Assembly (NCBI GenBank): GCA_046349215.1
Contig: JAXMCV010000002.1
Span: forward strand, 124,001 to 188,000
Source of the DNA: JAJXWB01 sp046349215
Lineage (GTDB): Bacteria > Pseudomonadota > Alphaproteobacteria > Rhizobiales > Beijerinckiaceae
Length of the DNA stretch: 64,000 bases
Reading direction: 5' to 3'
Positions 17,539 to 26,320 of this stretch are shown in pieces; position 1 is the stretch's first letter, and the number at the start of each line of letters is the position of its first letter. The position numbers and the translations under genes are program-made. The notes beneath the pieces were generated by a model, which was not told the origin of the DNA, ran no database searches, and saw only the letters and a list, made by a program, of their open reading frames with translations.

Positions 17539-18645
17539 TCAGGCGCCGGCGAGGCCCGATCTGCCGGAGACGCGGGCCAGCCAGCGATGCGCTACCGCGC
17601 GCAGCGCGCCGGTGTGCGCCTCGGTCGCGTGATGGAAGGCGATGCTCGCGACCAGCGTCGCCGGCAGGAGCACGGCGAGCAACGGCAGGAAGGGCAGAAA
17701 GCCGAAGACCGCCGCCAGGAACATGCCGATCGGCATGTGGGTCGCATAGATCGAGAAGGATATGTTCGACAGATAGGCGAAGGGCGGCGCGCGCAGGAAC
17801 GCCGGCGCGTCGCCCCGGATTGCGGCCAGCGCCAGCAGCAGGTTGGCGAAGCCGAAGGCCGTGAAGGCGTCGGCGACCGGCGTGACGCTGTCGGGCGGAT
17901 GGTTGGAAAGGTCGAAAAAGGCGGCGAGGCAGCAGGCGATCGCAAACCCCGCGGCCATGGCCGGCCGGTGCAGGCGGGTGGGCGCGAGATGGGCGCAGAA
18001 GGCGCCCGCCGCCCAAATGATGGCACCGAACAGGAAGTAGCTCGGCGTGAAGAGCGTCGCGAGCGGCATGGCCAGACCTGCCGCCATCAGTCCGACGCGC
18101 CTTGCGCGCGACAATGGCGCGACCGTAAGGGCCGCGCCGAGAAAGCCCGCGACGATGTAGAACCAGAATTCGAGACCGAGCGTCCACATCGCCGCGTTCG
18201 AACCGAAGGTCGGCGTGAAGATGTTCTGCAGGCTGGCGAGATTGCCGGCAAAGGCTTCGAGCGTGTTGAAGTGTCGCTCGAAGTGCCGCGCGACCGGACC
18301 GGCCGCATAATGACCGAAGACCAGCGCGTCCAGCACGGCCGTGAGCACGAGCGCGGGGACGAGCACGAGATAGATGCGGATCGTCCGGTCGACTAGGAAC
18401 CGGCAGAGAAACGGCTTGCCGGCCTGCGAGAACGCGATCACTCGGCCGCCGATCAGATAGCCGGAGAGAACGAAGAAGACGATGACGGACTGGTGCGACG
18501 CCGAGTCGAGGATCATCAGCGCAGCGGGATGCGCGATTTCCGCTCCGCTGCCGACGATGGCCGCGTGCGTCGTGTGGCTGACCATGACGATCAACGCGGC
18601 GACGGCGCGCGTCGCGTCGATGAATCTGGACAGCGTCGGGTTCAT
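17539..18645 (-). CDS. Acyltransferase family 3 membrane protein (OafA/YrhL type)
   Basis: A 368-residue protein with about ten membrane helices. The N-terminus DATRAVAALIVMVSH carries the conserved Arg and catalytic His of acyltransferase-3 enzymes, followed by VIVFFVLSGYLIGG. Such proteins O-acetylate or acylate surface polysaccharides and other envelope glycans from the cytoplasmic membrane. Its ATG directly follows the cheR stop (TGAATG), so it is translated from the che transcript. An acyltransferase in a chemotaxis operon is unusual, and the link may be only one of transcription. The acceptor substrate is unknown. Confidence 0.88.
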   Translation of the reverse strand: MNPTLSRFIDATRAVAALIVMVSHTTHAAIVGSGAEIAHPAALMILDSASHQSVIVFFVLSGYLIGGRVIAFSQAGKPFLCRFLVDRTIRIYLVLVPALVLTAVLDALVFGHYAAGPVARHFERHFNTLEAFAGNLASLQNIFTPTFGSNAAMWTLGLEFWFYIVAGFLGAALTVAPLSRARRVGLMAAGLAMPLATLFTPSYFLFGAIIWAAGAFCAHLAPTRLHRPAMAAGFAIACCLAAFFDLSNHPPDSVTPVADAFTAFGFANLLLALAAIRGDAPAFLRAPPFAYLSNISFSIYATHMPIGMFLAAVFGFLPFLPLLAVLLPATLVASIAFHHATEAHTGALRAVAHRWLARVSGRSGLAGA

Positions 18646-19488
18646 TCAGGAACCCACCAGCCGGAGGCGAGGCGCTTCGGCGACGACGCGCCGAAACAAT
18701 CCGGGATAGCCGGGCTCGGCGGAAAAGTCGTCGCTGAGATCGACCAGCGTTTCGGCGGCGCCCATCATCAGGTAGCCGTCGGCGGGCACTTGGCGCGCGA
18801 TGCGCGCGAGAACGTCGCGGCGACGCGCGATGTCCATATACATGAGCGCGTTGCGGCAAAGGACGATATCGAAGCGGCCGAGCTGCGAAAAATCGCTCAT
18901 GAGATTGACGTGGCGAAAATCGACAGAGGCCTTGAGATGTTCGTTGATGGTCCAGGCGCCTTCGCTCTGCCGGAAATGACGCAGCAGCATCGGCGTCGAC
19001 AGCCCGCGCTGGACTTCGAATTGCGAGTATCGGCCCGCCCTGGCGGTCGCCAGCGCGCCCCTGGAAATATCCGATGCGACGAGTTCGACGCGCCAGCCGA
19101 GAAAGCTCCGCGACATTTCGTCGAGCAGCATGGCGAGCGAGTAGGGTTCCTGTCCGGTGGCGCAGGCCGCGCTCCAGATGCGCAGCCGGCGCAGGTGGCG
19201 ACGTCTTTCCGCGAGCGCCGGCAGCACGATCGTGCGCATGGCCTCGAACGGATGGCGATCGCGAAAGAAGAGCGTCTCGCACGTGACCATGGCGTCGATG
19301 ACTCGATCGCCGAGAGACGGGTCGTTTCCGGCGACGACGCGCGCCACCAGGTCCTGCAGGTTCGCCGCGCCGCACTCGACGATGATCGGCGCGAGCCGCG
19401 ATTCGATCGCCGCATGACGGCGCATGTCGATCGACAGGCCGATCCTGTCCGAAAGGAAACGCGCGAGAGCGGCGAGCGCCTCGTTCAT
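18646..19488 (-). CDS. cheR: Chemotaxis protein methyltransferase CheR
   Basis: A 280-residue SAM-dependent methyltransferase with the CheR N-terminal helical domain, then ETLFFRD near residue 72, SAACATGQEPYSLAM (SAM-binding loop) near 105, and FDIVLCRNALMYMD near 208. It methylates glutamates on chemoreceptors and works against CheB in adaptation. Its start overlaps the cheB stop (ATGA). No chemoreceptor gene lies in this window. Confidence 0.95.
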   Translation of the reverse strand: MNEALAALARFLSDRIGLSIDMRRHAAIESRLAPIIVECGAANLQDLVARVVAGNDPSLGDRVIDAMVTCETLFFRDRHPFEAMRTIVLPALAERRRHLRRLRIWSAACATGQEPYSLAMLLDEMSRSFLGWRVELVASDISRGALATARAGRYSQFEVQRGLSTPMLLRHFRQSEGAWTINEHLKASVDFRHVNLMSDFSQLGRFDIVLCRNALMYMDIARRRDVLARIARQVPADGYLMMGAAETLVDLSDDFSAEPGYPGLFRRVVAEAPRLRLVGS

Positions 19489-20177
19489 CGTGGCGCCCTC
19501 GTCCCGGCCATCAGGCGCGCGCCGACGGCATCCGCCATGGCGTCCACCGGAAGGATCGCGGAGGCGAGGCCGGCGCGGGCGATCTCGCCCGGCATTCCCC
19601 AGACGGCGCTCGAGGCTTCGTCCTGCGCGACGATGCTGCCACCGGCGTCGACGACCTTTCGCGCTCCCGCCAGGCCGTCCGCGCCCATGCCCGTCAGCAC
19701 GATGCCGAGCGCGGCGGGGCCGTAGGCGTCGGCGACCGAACGAAACAGAACGTCTACCGACGGCTTGCAGAAATTTTCAGGCGGCGTGTCGGCAAAGGTC
19801 ATTGCGTAGAGCGCGCCGACGCGCACGACCCTGAGATGGATTCCGCCCTGCGCAAAGTAGATGTGTCCGGGCTTCACGCTTTCGCCATTGCGCGGCGAAG
19901 TCGTCGGCCGGCCCGTCAGGCGCGCGATATCCGCGGACACGACGTCGGTGAAGGCTTTCGGCATATGCAGGACGACGATGACGGGCGTATCGCCGAGGCA
20001 TGGCGACAGGCGCGACAGAAGTCCGGCGAGCGCCTGCGGTCCGCCCGTCGAGGCTCCGATCGCGATGATGCGCGGAGCGAGCGCCGAGAAGCGACGCAGC
20101 TGCAATGGGCTGCGTCCGTGCCAGGCGATCTCTCCCGGTTTCGCATCGTTCGGCGCCGCGCCGCGAACTCCACTCAT
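19485..20177 (-). CDS. cheB: CheB-type methylesterase, catalytic domain only
   Basis: A 230-residue protein that begins almost directly with the esterase domain: catalytic Ser in IGASTGGPQAL (residue about 42), His in VVLHMP and Asp in LTGMGADG. The usual N-terminal receiver domain of CheB (about 130 residues) is absent; a GTG or other upstream start would run into cheY, ten bases away. It is therefore a receiver-less methylesterase like those found beside hybrid CheA proteins. How CheA signals to it is not clear; the stand-alone CheY or the CheA receiver may do so. Confidence 0.9.
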   Translation of the reverse strand: MSGVRGAAPNDAKPGEIAWHGRSPLQLRRFSALAPRIIAIGASTGGPQALAGLLSRLSPCLGDTPVIVVLHMPKAFTDVVSADIARLTGRPTTSPRNGESVKPGHIYFAQGGIHLRVVRVGALYAMTFADTPPENFCKPSVDVLFRSVADAYGPAALGIVLTGMGADGLAGARKVVDAGGSIVAQDEASSAVWGMPGEIARAGLASAILPVDAMADAVGARLMAGTRAPR

Positions 20178-20187
20178 GCGGGCGCTT

Positions 20188-20553
20188 TCAGACCAGACCG
20201 ATTTCTTCGAACTTGGACAGGACGATCTGTCGGTCGAACGGCTTCATGATGTATTCGTCGGCGCCGGCGTGCATGGCGCGTGCAATCTGCGAGACGTCGT
20301 TTTCCGTCGTGCAGAAAACGACCTTCGGCTTGGCGCCGCCGGGCAGCTTGCGCAGGGCGCGAAGGAATTCGAACCCGTCCATGACCGGCATGTTCCAGTC
20401 GAGAAGGATGCCGTCCGGCATGGAGCGCGCGCATGCGTCCAGCGCCTCGCGGCCATCGTTGGCCTCCTCCGTCCTGAAGCGCATTCCGTCGAGAATGCGG
20501 CGGGCGATCTTCCTGATGACCGCGGAATCGTCGACGACGAGTATTTCCTTCAT
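20188..20553 (-). CDS. cheY: CheY-type response regulator
   Basis: A 121-residue single receiver domain: DD at 9-10, phospho-acceptor Asp in LLDWNMPVMDG, Thr in FCTTEND and Lys in IMKPFD, so all key residues are present. It would carry the signal from CheA to the flagellar motor. ATG at 20553 overlaps the cheW stop as ATGA; the open frame upstream of it is not coding. Confidence 0.95.
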   Translation of the reverse strand: MKEILVVDDSAVIRKIARRILDGMRFRTEEANDGREALDACARSMPDGILLDWNMPVMDGFEFLRALRKLPGGAKPKVVFCTTENDVSQIARAMHAGADEYIMKPFDRQIVLSKFEEIGLV

Positions 20554-21089
20554 GTCACAGCTCCGGATGGACGCGGTGTGAACCGGTTTGGCGTTGATGC
20601 GCCGGTGGGCGCGAGATCGAAAAGGGCGTCGATGTCGAGAACGGGCAGGATGCCGCCTTGGACGCGGTAATAGGCTGCGGTGGCGCGGGCGCGACACGCA
20701 TCGACGTGGCGCGGGGACTCGACCAGTTCGTCGGCGCTGCATTCCATGGCGTCGCCGACCGAATCGACGAGAAGGGCGAAGGTCTCGCCGCGGCTTTCGA
20801 CGGCGACGGCGAAGCGTGGCGCGGGCGCGTCTTCGTCCTGCGGCAGGTCGAGGCGGCGCGCCAGCCCGACGGCCGTGACGATCTTGCCGCGCAGGTTGAC
20901 GAGACCGGAGATGGTCGGCGGGCCGAGCGGCACGGGCGTCAGGGACTGCAGGCGAAAGATGGTCTGCACGGAATCGACCGGCAGTCCGAACATGGCGTCG
21001 GCCGCGTGAACGGAGAAGAAGCTCCGCGTGCGTTGCGATTGCGGCGGCGCGTGCGCGCTCGGCACGGCGAGGTCGACCTGTGCGTTCAT
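20550..21089 (-). CDS. cheW: Chemotaxis coupling protein CheW
   Basis: A 179-residue CheW-like protein with one SH3-like coupling domain (about 20-160). It has FGLPVDSVQTIFR, GLVNLRGKIVTAVGLARRL and GGILPVLDIDALFDL, which are the conserved parts of CheW. It links receptors to CheA. It overlaps cheA and cheY by ATGA junctions, showing tight translational coupling of cheA-cheW-cheY. Confidence 0.93.
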   Translation of the reverse strand: MNAQVDLAVPSAHAPPQSQRTRSFFSVHAADAMFGLPVDSVQTIFRLQSLTPVPLGPPTISGLVNLRGKIVTAVGLARRLDLPQDEDAPAPRFAVAVESRGETFALLVDSVGDAMECSADELVESPRHVDACRARATAAYYRVQGGILPVLDIDALFDLAPTGASTPNRFTPRPSGAVT

Positions 21090-23662
21090 GCCGCGTGCTC
21101 CGCGAGAATGCGGTCCTCGAGACCGCTACCGGCGAGTTCGACCGCGTCGAGCGATTCCGCCAGCACGTTCAGCAAGAGCTTGCGGTCGAACTTGCCGGCG
21201 ATCTGGTCGATGCCGGAGGCACGGGCGGCTTCCATGATCTTCGCGTTGGCCTGCGAGGCGAGCGCGATGATGGGCGTCCGCGCATGAGACAGGCCGGCGC
21301 GCAGGGCGCGCGCGAACGTGTAGCCGTCGATGTCGGGCATGTCGGTGTCGGTGATGATGGCGTCGAACATCGCGCCGCGCTCGATCATCGCCAGCGCCTT
21401 GGTCGCCGAATCCAGCGTCGTCACCATGTAGCCGGCCGCCGACAGCACCGGCGTCAGCATGTCGCGGAAGAAGACGCGGTCGTCGACCAGCAGCACCTTG
21501 TACTTGCGATTGACGCCGCGCTCTGCGGAATCGGGGCGCGCAACGCGGATGAAATGCGTGAGGTCGAGCAATTCGGCGACGACTCCGCCGAATTCCGCCG
21601 TGCCGATGACGCCCGCACCGCGCTGGGCGATCTGGATTTCCAGCGGGTCCTCGACGATGTCGACGATCTCGTCGACGAGCAGGCCCATGCTCTCGCCGCC
21701 ATAGCCGATCACCAGCACCGGCTGCTGTCCCTCGGCGATGCGGACGCCTTCCGCGGCGGGCAGCAGCGGCATGAGTTGGCCGCGATGGCGCAGCACGCGG
21801 CCCTGGCCCGTTTCCTCGATCTCTGCGGAATCGACGCTCTCGATGCGCGTGATGAGCGACAAGGGCAGCGCCTTGCACACGCCGGGACCGGCGCGCAGCA
21901 GCACGATGCGCGCCGAACGCCGCACGGGTTCGAAGCTGGCGGCGCTGTCCGACGAGCGATATTGCGCGGCGCGTTCGAGTCCGAGCGCGTCGGCGAGGCC
22001 GCCGGTGTCGAGGATCAGGACGACCGAGCCGTCGCCGAGGATCGTCTGGCCGGAATAGACGCGCAGATGGGCGAGCTGGCTGCCGAGCGGCTTGACGACG
22101 ATTTCCTGCACGTCGTCGACCGCGTCGACGACCACGCCGAAGGACGAGCCGCCGACGCGCACGACGATGACGAGATGGTCGTCTGCCTCGAGCGGCTTGC
22201 TGCGCAGCCCGAGCAGATCGGCGAGATCGGTGACCGGCAGCACGACGTCGCGCAGTCGCAGGACGAGCGCGCCCTGCACGGATTCGATGTGGTGTTCCGA
22301 AAGCGGGCCGATGGAGACGGCCTCGATGACGCCGGCCTGCGGCAAAGCGAAGCGCTGGCCGCCGGCGGTGACGATCAGGGATGGCGCGATGGCGAGCGTC
22401 AGCGGAATGCGGATCAGGAAGCGGACGCCGGCGCCCGGCTTCGACATGACGCCGACAGTGCCGCCGATCGCCTGGATGTTCTCGCGCACCACGTCCATGC
22501 CGACGCCGCGGCCCGAGACGGAGGTCACCGCCTCCGCGGTCGAGAAACCGGGCGCGAAGATGAAGCGGCAGATTTCGTCCGACGTCATGCCGGCGACCTG
22601 CTCGCGCGACGCGATGCCGAGCGCGACCGCCTTCTCGCGAATGCGATCGATGTCGAGGCCGCGTCCGTCGTCGGCGACCTCGATGGTGATCTGACCGGCC
22701 TCGTGCATGGCCGAGACGCGGATGAGGCCCGTCTCGAGCTTGCCGGCCCTGACGCGCTCGTGCGGCGTCTCGAGGCCGTGGTCGGCGCAATTGCGGATGA
22801 GATGCGTCAGAGGATCGCGGACGAGTTCGATCAACTGGCGGTCGAGTTCGGTTTCCGCGCCCTCGATGAAGAGGTCGATCTTCTTGCCGAGGTCGACGGC
22901 GAGTTCACGCGCCAGCCGCGGCAGCGCGTTGAAGACGCGGCTGATCGGCTGCATGCGGGCGCGCATGACCGCGTCCTGCAGATCGGTGGCGACGGCGGAC
23001 AGGCGCTGCAACGCGCCTTTCACTGCTTCGTCGGTATTGGCGCGCGTGACTTCCGTGAGCTGGTTGCGGGTCAGCACCAGTTCGGAAACGAGCAACATCA
23101 GGGATTCGAGGGCGTCGACGGTGACGCGAATGGTGTCTGCGCGCATGGCGCGCGCGCCCTCGGCGTGGGGCTCCTGCGTCTGCGCTGCGGCGACAGGCGC
23201 GGGTTCGGGCGCTGGTTCGGAAGCCGCGGGCGCATCGGCTTGCGGCGCCTCGGCGTGTTGCGGCGCGGGCGCCGGCGCCGGCGCGGCCATGCTTTCGGAG
23301 AATTTCTGCAAGGCTCCGATCAGGTCGGAATCGTCGCCTGCGGGCTCGACGCCGGCCGTCTCGATCTCGGCGAGCAGTTCCTTGACGCGGTCGACAGTCG
23401 CCAGGACAAGCGTCACGGCTTCGGCGCTCGCTGGCGCGCCGTCGCGCAGCCGGCCGATCAGGCTCTCGGCGGCATGGGTGATGCCGGCGAGACGCACGAG
23501 GCCGAGAAAGCCGCAAGTGCCCTTGATGGTGTGGACGAGCCGGAAAATGCTCTGGATCATCTCCCGGTCGGACGGATCGCGCTCGAGCTGGACGAGCTGT
23601 TCGCCCGCCGCCTCGATGTGCTCGGCCGTCTCGACCAGAAAATCCTTGAGAATTTCGTCCAT
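21086..23662 (-). CDS. cheA: Hybrid chemotaxis kinase CheA with C-terminal receiver
   Basis: An 858-residue kinase. Hpt domain with phospho-His44 (HTIKG); no clear CheY-binding P2 domain but an Ala/Pro/Glu-rich linker (about 130-170); P3 dimerisation; P4 ATPase with HLIRNCADHG, DDGRGLD and GRGVGMDVV; then two CheW-like regions (about 430-560 and 575-705); and a C-terminal receiver (about 735-850) with LLVDD, ITDTDMPDIDG and a Lys in AGKFD. It is the first gene of the che transcript. The fused receiver may act as a phosphate sink or take the place of the receiver missing from CheB (inference). Confidence 0.95.
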   Translation of the reverse strand: MDEILKDFLVETAEHIEAAGEQLVQLERDPSDREMIQSIFRLVHTIKGTCGFLGLVRLAGITHAAESLIGRLRDGAPASAEAVTLVLATVDRVKELLAEIETAGVEPAGDDSDLIGALQKFSESMAAPAPAPAPQHAEAPQADAPAASEPAPEPAPVAAAQTQEPHAEGARAMRADTIRVTVDALESLMLLVSELVLTRNQLTEVTRANTDEAVKGALQRLSAVATDLQDAVMRARMQPISRVFNALPRLARELAVDLGKKIDLFIEGAETELDRQLIELVRDPLTHLIRNCADHGLETPHERVRAGKLETGLIRVSAMHEAGQITIEVADDGRGLDIDRIREKAVALGIASREQVAGMTSDEICRFIFAPGFSTAEAVTSVSGRGVGMDVVRENIQAIGGTVGVMSKPGAGVRFLIRIPLTLAIAPSLIVTAGGQRFALPQAGVIEAVSIGPLSEHHIESVQGALVLRLRDVVLPVTDLADLLGLRSKPLEADDHLVIVVRVGGSSFGVVVDAVDDVQEIVVKPLGSQLAHLRVYSGQTILGDGSVVLILDTGGLADALGLERAAQYRSSDSAASFEPVRRSARIVLLRAGPGVCKALPLSLITRIESVDSAEIEETGQGRVLRHRGQLMPLLPAAEGVRIAEGQQPVLVIGYGGESMGLLVDEIVDIVEDPLEIQIAQRGAGVIGTAEFGGVVAELLDLTHFIRVARPDSAERGVNRKYKVLLVDDRVFFRDMLTPVLSAAGYMVTTLDSATKALAMIERGAMFDAIITDTDMPDIDGYTFARALRAGLSHARTPIIALASQANAKIMEAARASGIDQIAGKFDRKLLLNVLAESLDAVELAGSGLEDRILAEHAA

Positions 23663-23741
23663 GCGCCAGTCCGCGCGGCGCTTGCCGCCGTCGCTGACTA
23701 TGCCGTTGCTTGGGTTAAGGGAGGATTGAGGCGCGGCGCTT

Positions 23742-24425
23742 TCACGCCGCGTTGCAGGTCGTCGCCGTCTCTTCGGCGGCCGCCGCGCAGGCCGACAGCG
23801 AGACGAATTCGGCCTCGCTCGAAAGCGTCATCGCCAGGCCCGTGTCGCGGGCCACGAGGCCCGTGTAATAGGCTTGGATGCCGTGGGCGTCGACGGAGCC
23901 GTTTTCGGGCTTGCCCTCGAGCAGCATCGGCACATGGGCCGCGACGCGGGCGTTGACGCCGCGCGCCTCGACCGAGAGTTTCTCGCCCTCGTCGGCGATG
24001 GTCACGGTGATCTGCCCGCCGCGCGGAATGGCGGCGGCGGCGATCAGGCACATGTTGAGGACGAGCTTGACCTTGTTCTTCGGCAGGAGGATGCGCGGGG
24101 CGTTCCAGTCGAGCTTGGTGCGGTCGTCGGCGAGCAGGCCGCGGGCGACGGTCTCGGCGTCGCCGGTGTCGATCGCCGCGCCGGCGGAGCCCGCGGCGCC
24201 AAAGGCGAGGCGACAGAACTGCAGGCGGGCGGAAGCGGTGCGGGCGCTTTTCTTGATCAGGTCCAGCGCAAAGCTGCGCATGTCCTGGTCCTTCTCGTCC
24301 TCCAGCACCTCGAGGCCGTTGACGATGGCGCCGACCGGCGAGATCACGTCGTGGCAGACCCGCGAGCAGAGCAGCGCGGCCAGATCCAGCGGCGAAAGGG
24401 CGAAGACGTTGACGTTGTCGGTCAT
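23742..24425 (-). CDS. chpT: Histidine phosphotransferase ChpT
   Basis: A 227-residue protein with a DHp-like first half carrying CSRVCHDVISPVGAIVNGLE, in which the His is the phosphotransfer residue, and a degenerate ATPase-like second half. This is the ChpT family that passes phosphate from CckA to CtrA and CpdR. The ATG at 24425 places the His near residue 26, as in ChpT; an upstream ATG at 24494 would add 23 residues not typical of the family. It lies 79 bp upstream of cheA on the same strand. Confidence 0.93.
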   Translation of the reverse strand: MTDNVNVFALSPLDLAALLCSRVCHDVISPVGAIVNGLEVLEDEKDQDMRSFALDLIKKSARTASARLQFCRLAFGAAGSAGAAIDTGDAETVARGLLADDRTKLDWNAPRILLPKNKVKLVLNMCLIAAAAIPRGGQITVTIADEGEKLSVEARGVNARVAAHVPMLLEGKPENGSVDAHGIQAYYTGLVARDTGLAMTLSSEAEFVSLSACAAAAEETATTCNAA

Positions 24426-24668
24426 GGAGCGTTCCGGTTTCAGGACAAGATTGCGCCCGGAGGCGCGGCTGAAGATCTCGTGGACGCGGATCACCGACCG
24501 ACTGCGAAGCGAATGCGAATCGCCCGTTGCGAATCGATACCGCGACCCCGCGGTTTAAGAAAGCGCTGACGAGAGTGGAGGCGGCGGGTAAACGGCCGGT
24601 TAAGGTTTTGCGTCGAGCCCAGCCGCATCGCCCCTTGATCGCAGGCGTGCGATGGGCGCAGATGGAGC

Positions 24669-25487
24669 ATGGCCAATCCACTCGACGCCGGCGAACGCGA
24701 CCGGATCGCCGACATTTTCGGCGCGATCGCCCTTCAGGCCGGCGCGGTCGTCATGAAGGTCTATGCCGGGGCGGCGCACGCCCGGATCAAGGCGGATTCG
24801 AGCCCCGTCTGCGACGCCGACGAAGCCGCGGAAGCATCGATCCTCGCGGCGCTCGCGGTTGAACTGCCCGATCTGCCGGTCGTGGCGGAAGAATCGGTCG
24901 CGCGGGGCGACATCCCGGAATGCGGGAGCCGCTTCATTCTCGTCGATCCGCTGGACGGGACCCGCGAATTCCTGGCGCGCAACGGCGAGTTCACGGTCAA
25001 TCTGGCGCTGATCGACGATGGCGCGCCGGTCGCCGGCGCCGTCTACGCGCCGGCCATGGACCGGCTGTGGATCGGCGGCGCGACGGCGAGCCTCGTGGAG
25101 GCCGCGCCCGGCGCGGCGCTGCCGCCGGCCGCCGCGCGAAAGCCGATCACGGCGCGCCGGCCGTCCGCCGAAGGCATGGTGGCGCTGTGCAGCCGCTCGC
25201 ATGGCGACGCCGAGACGGAAAAATTCCTGGCCGGGCTGAAGATCGCCCGCCGCACGAATGTCGGCTCCTCGCTGAAATTCTGCGTGCTGGCCGAGGGCGA
25301 GGCCGACGTCTATCCGCGCTGCGGCCCGACGATGGAATGGGACATCGCCGCGGGCGACGCCGTGCTGCGGGCGGCCGGCGGCAGGGTGCTGGGTCCGGAT
25401 GGCGCGCCGCTGCGCTACGGCAAACGCTCGCAGGGGTTCCGGAACGGCGCGTTCGTGGCTTGGGGGCGGGACTCGGGCCAGGCCTGA
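24669..25487 (+). CDS. cysQ: 3'(2'),5'-bisphosphate nucleotidase CysQ
   Basis: A 272-residue inositol-monophosphatase-fold enzyme. Metal-binding motifs are present: VVAEES near residue 77, DPLDGTREF near 97 and EWDIAAGDAVL near 226. CysQ splits 3'-phosphoadenosine 5'-phosphate, a by-product of sulfate assimilation, to AMP and phosphate. It is divergent from chpT; the 240-bp space between them has two GAATC sites. Confidence 0.92.
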   Translation: MANPLDAGERDRIADIFGAIALQAGAVVMKVYAGAAHARIKADSSPVCDADEAAEASILAALAVELPDLPVVAEESVARGDIPECGSRFILVDPLDGTREFLARNGEFTVNLALIDDGAPVAGAVYAPAMDRLWIGGATASLVEAAPGAALPPAAARKPITARRPSAEGMVALCSRSHGDAETEKFLAGLKIARRTNVGSSLKFCVLAEGEADVYPRCGPTMEWDIAAGDAVLRAAGGRVLGPDGAPLRYGKRSQGFRNGAFVAWGRDSGQA

Positions 25488-25498
25488 CCGGTCGAACG

Positions 25499-25517
25499 TC
25501 AACCTTTCGTTAACCAT
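25499..25517 (+). promoter_or_regulatory. Candidate CtrA box upstream of eipA
   Basis: TCAA-N7-TTAACCAT: the second half is a perfect TTAACCAT, the first is one base off TTAA. It lies 125 bp before the eipA start. In Brucella, eipA is known to be directly controlled by CtrA. Confidence 0.55.
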
Positions 25518-25641
25518 GCTGACGCAGTGTCGAAATCGGGAAGGCGCGCAATGGCGCGCGCTCATCGCGCCGCCATGCCTTCACCACGATCGCGGGCCAA
25601 GCTTTCGCCTGGTCCCGCACGAATCGCGGGAGGAGAGGGCC

Positions 25642-26217
25642 ATGAAGACCAATCGTCGCGACCTTCTGATCCGCTCGGCCGGCGCGCTGGTCGCCGCCGC
25701 GGCGCCGGCTGCGGCTTTCGCCGCCCAGTCGCCCGAGAGCTTTTCCGACAACGAGATCGTCAACAGCGGCCACAAGTTCTTCGGCTCGGTGTCGCGCGGC
25801 CTCGCCCAGGGCATAGAGAAGGCGACCCATCAGTGGGGCAAGCCGAACGCGTATATTCTGGGCCAGGAGGGCGCCGGCGCCTTCATCGGCGGCCTGCGCT
25901 TCGGCGAAGGCAAGATGTACACCCGCAACGCTGGCGACCGGCGCATCTACTGGCAGGGCCCGTCGCTCGGCTTCGACGCCGGCATCGACGGCGACCGCAC
26001 CATGATGCTCGTCTACAACCTGCCGGCGGTCGAGGCGATCTATTCGCGCTTCGGCGGCGTCGACGGGTCGGCCTATCTGATCGGCGGCTTCGGTTTCACG
26101 GCGCTGACGGCCGACAATGTCGTGGTCGTGCCGATCCGCTCCGGCGTGGGCGCGCGGCTCGGGCTCAACCTCGGCTATCTCAAGTTCACCCAGAACTCGA
26201 CCTGGAACCCGTTCTGA
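25642..26217 (+). CDS. eipA: EipA-like envelope protein (DUF1134)
   Basis: A 191-residue exported protein. The first 33 residues look like a twin-arginine signal (NRRDLLIRSAG, then an Ala-rich core to AFAA). The mature part is DUF1134: GSVSRGLAQGIEKA, FIGGLRFGEGKMY, and a Gly-rich beta half with YLIGGFGF. EipA is a periplasmic protein needed for envelope stress resistance in Brucella. The ATG at 25642 follows an excellent ribosome site (GGAGGAGAGG). A CtrA-like box is in its promoter. Confidence 0.9.
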   Translation: MKTNRRDLLIRSAGALVAAAAPAAAFAAQSPESFSDNEIVNSGHKFFGSVSRGLAQGIEKATHQWGKPNAYILGQEGAGAFIGGLRFGEGKMYTRNAGDRRIYWQGPSLGFDAGIDGDRTMMLVYNLPAVEAIYSRFGGVDGSAYLIGGFGFTALTADNVVVVPIRSGVGARLGLNLGYLKFTQNSTWNPF

Positions 26218-26320
26218 CCGGGGACCGGCTCCGGCCGGCTTTTGCCTTGGGGGCCTCCGCGTGGCATGGTCCCGCCGCGGTTTACCAGGCTAGGACCTCG
26301 GCGTTTTGGTCGAACAAGTC

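Noticed and set aside
21080..23956. A 958-residue open frame on the plus strand opposite cheA
   Set aside because: It is an antisense artefact of high GC: its translation is rich in Arg, Asp, Ala and Gly with no domain, whereas the minus strand encodes a clear CheA.
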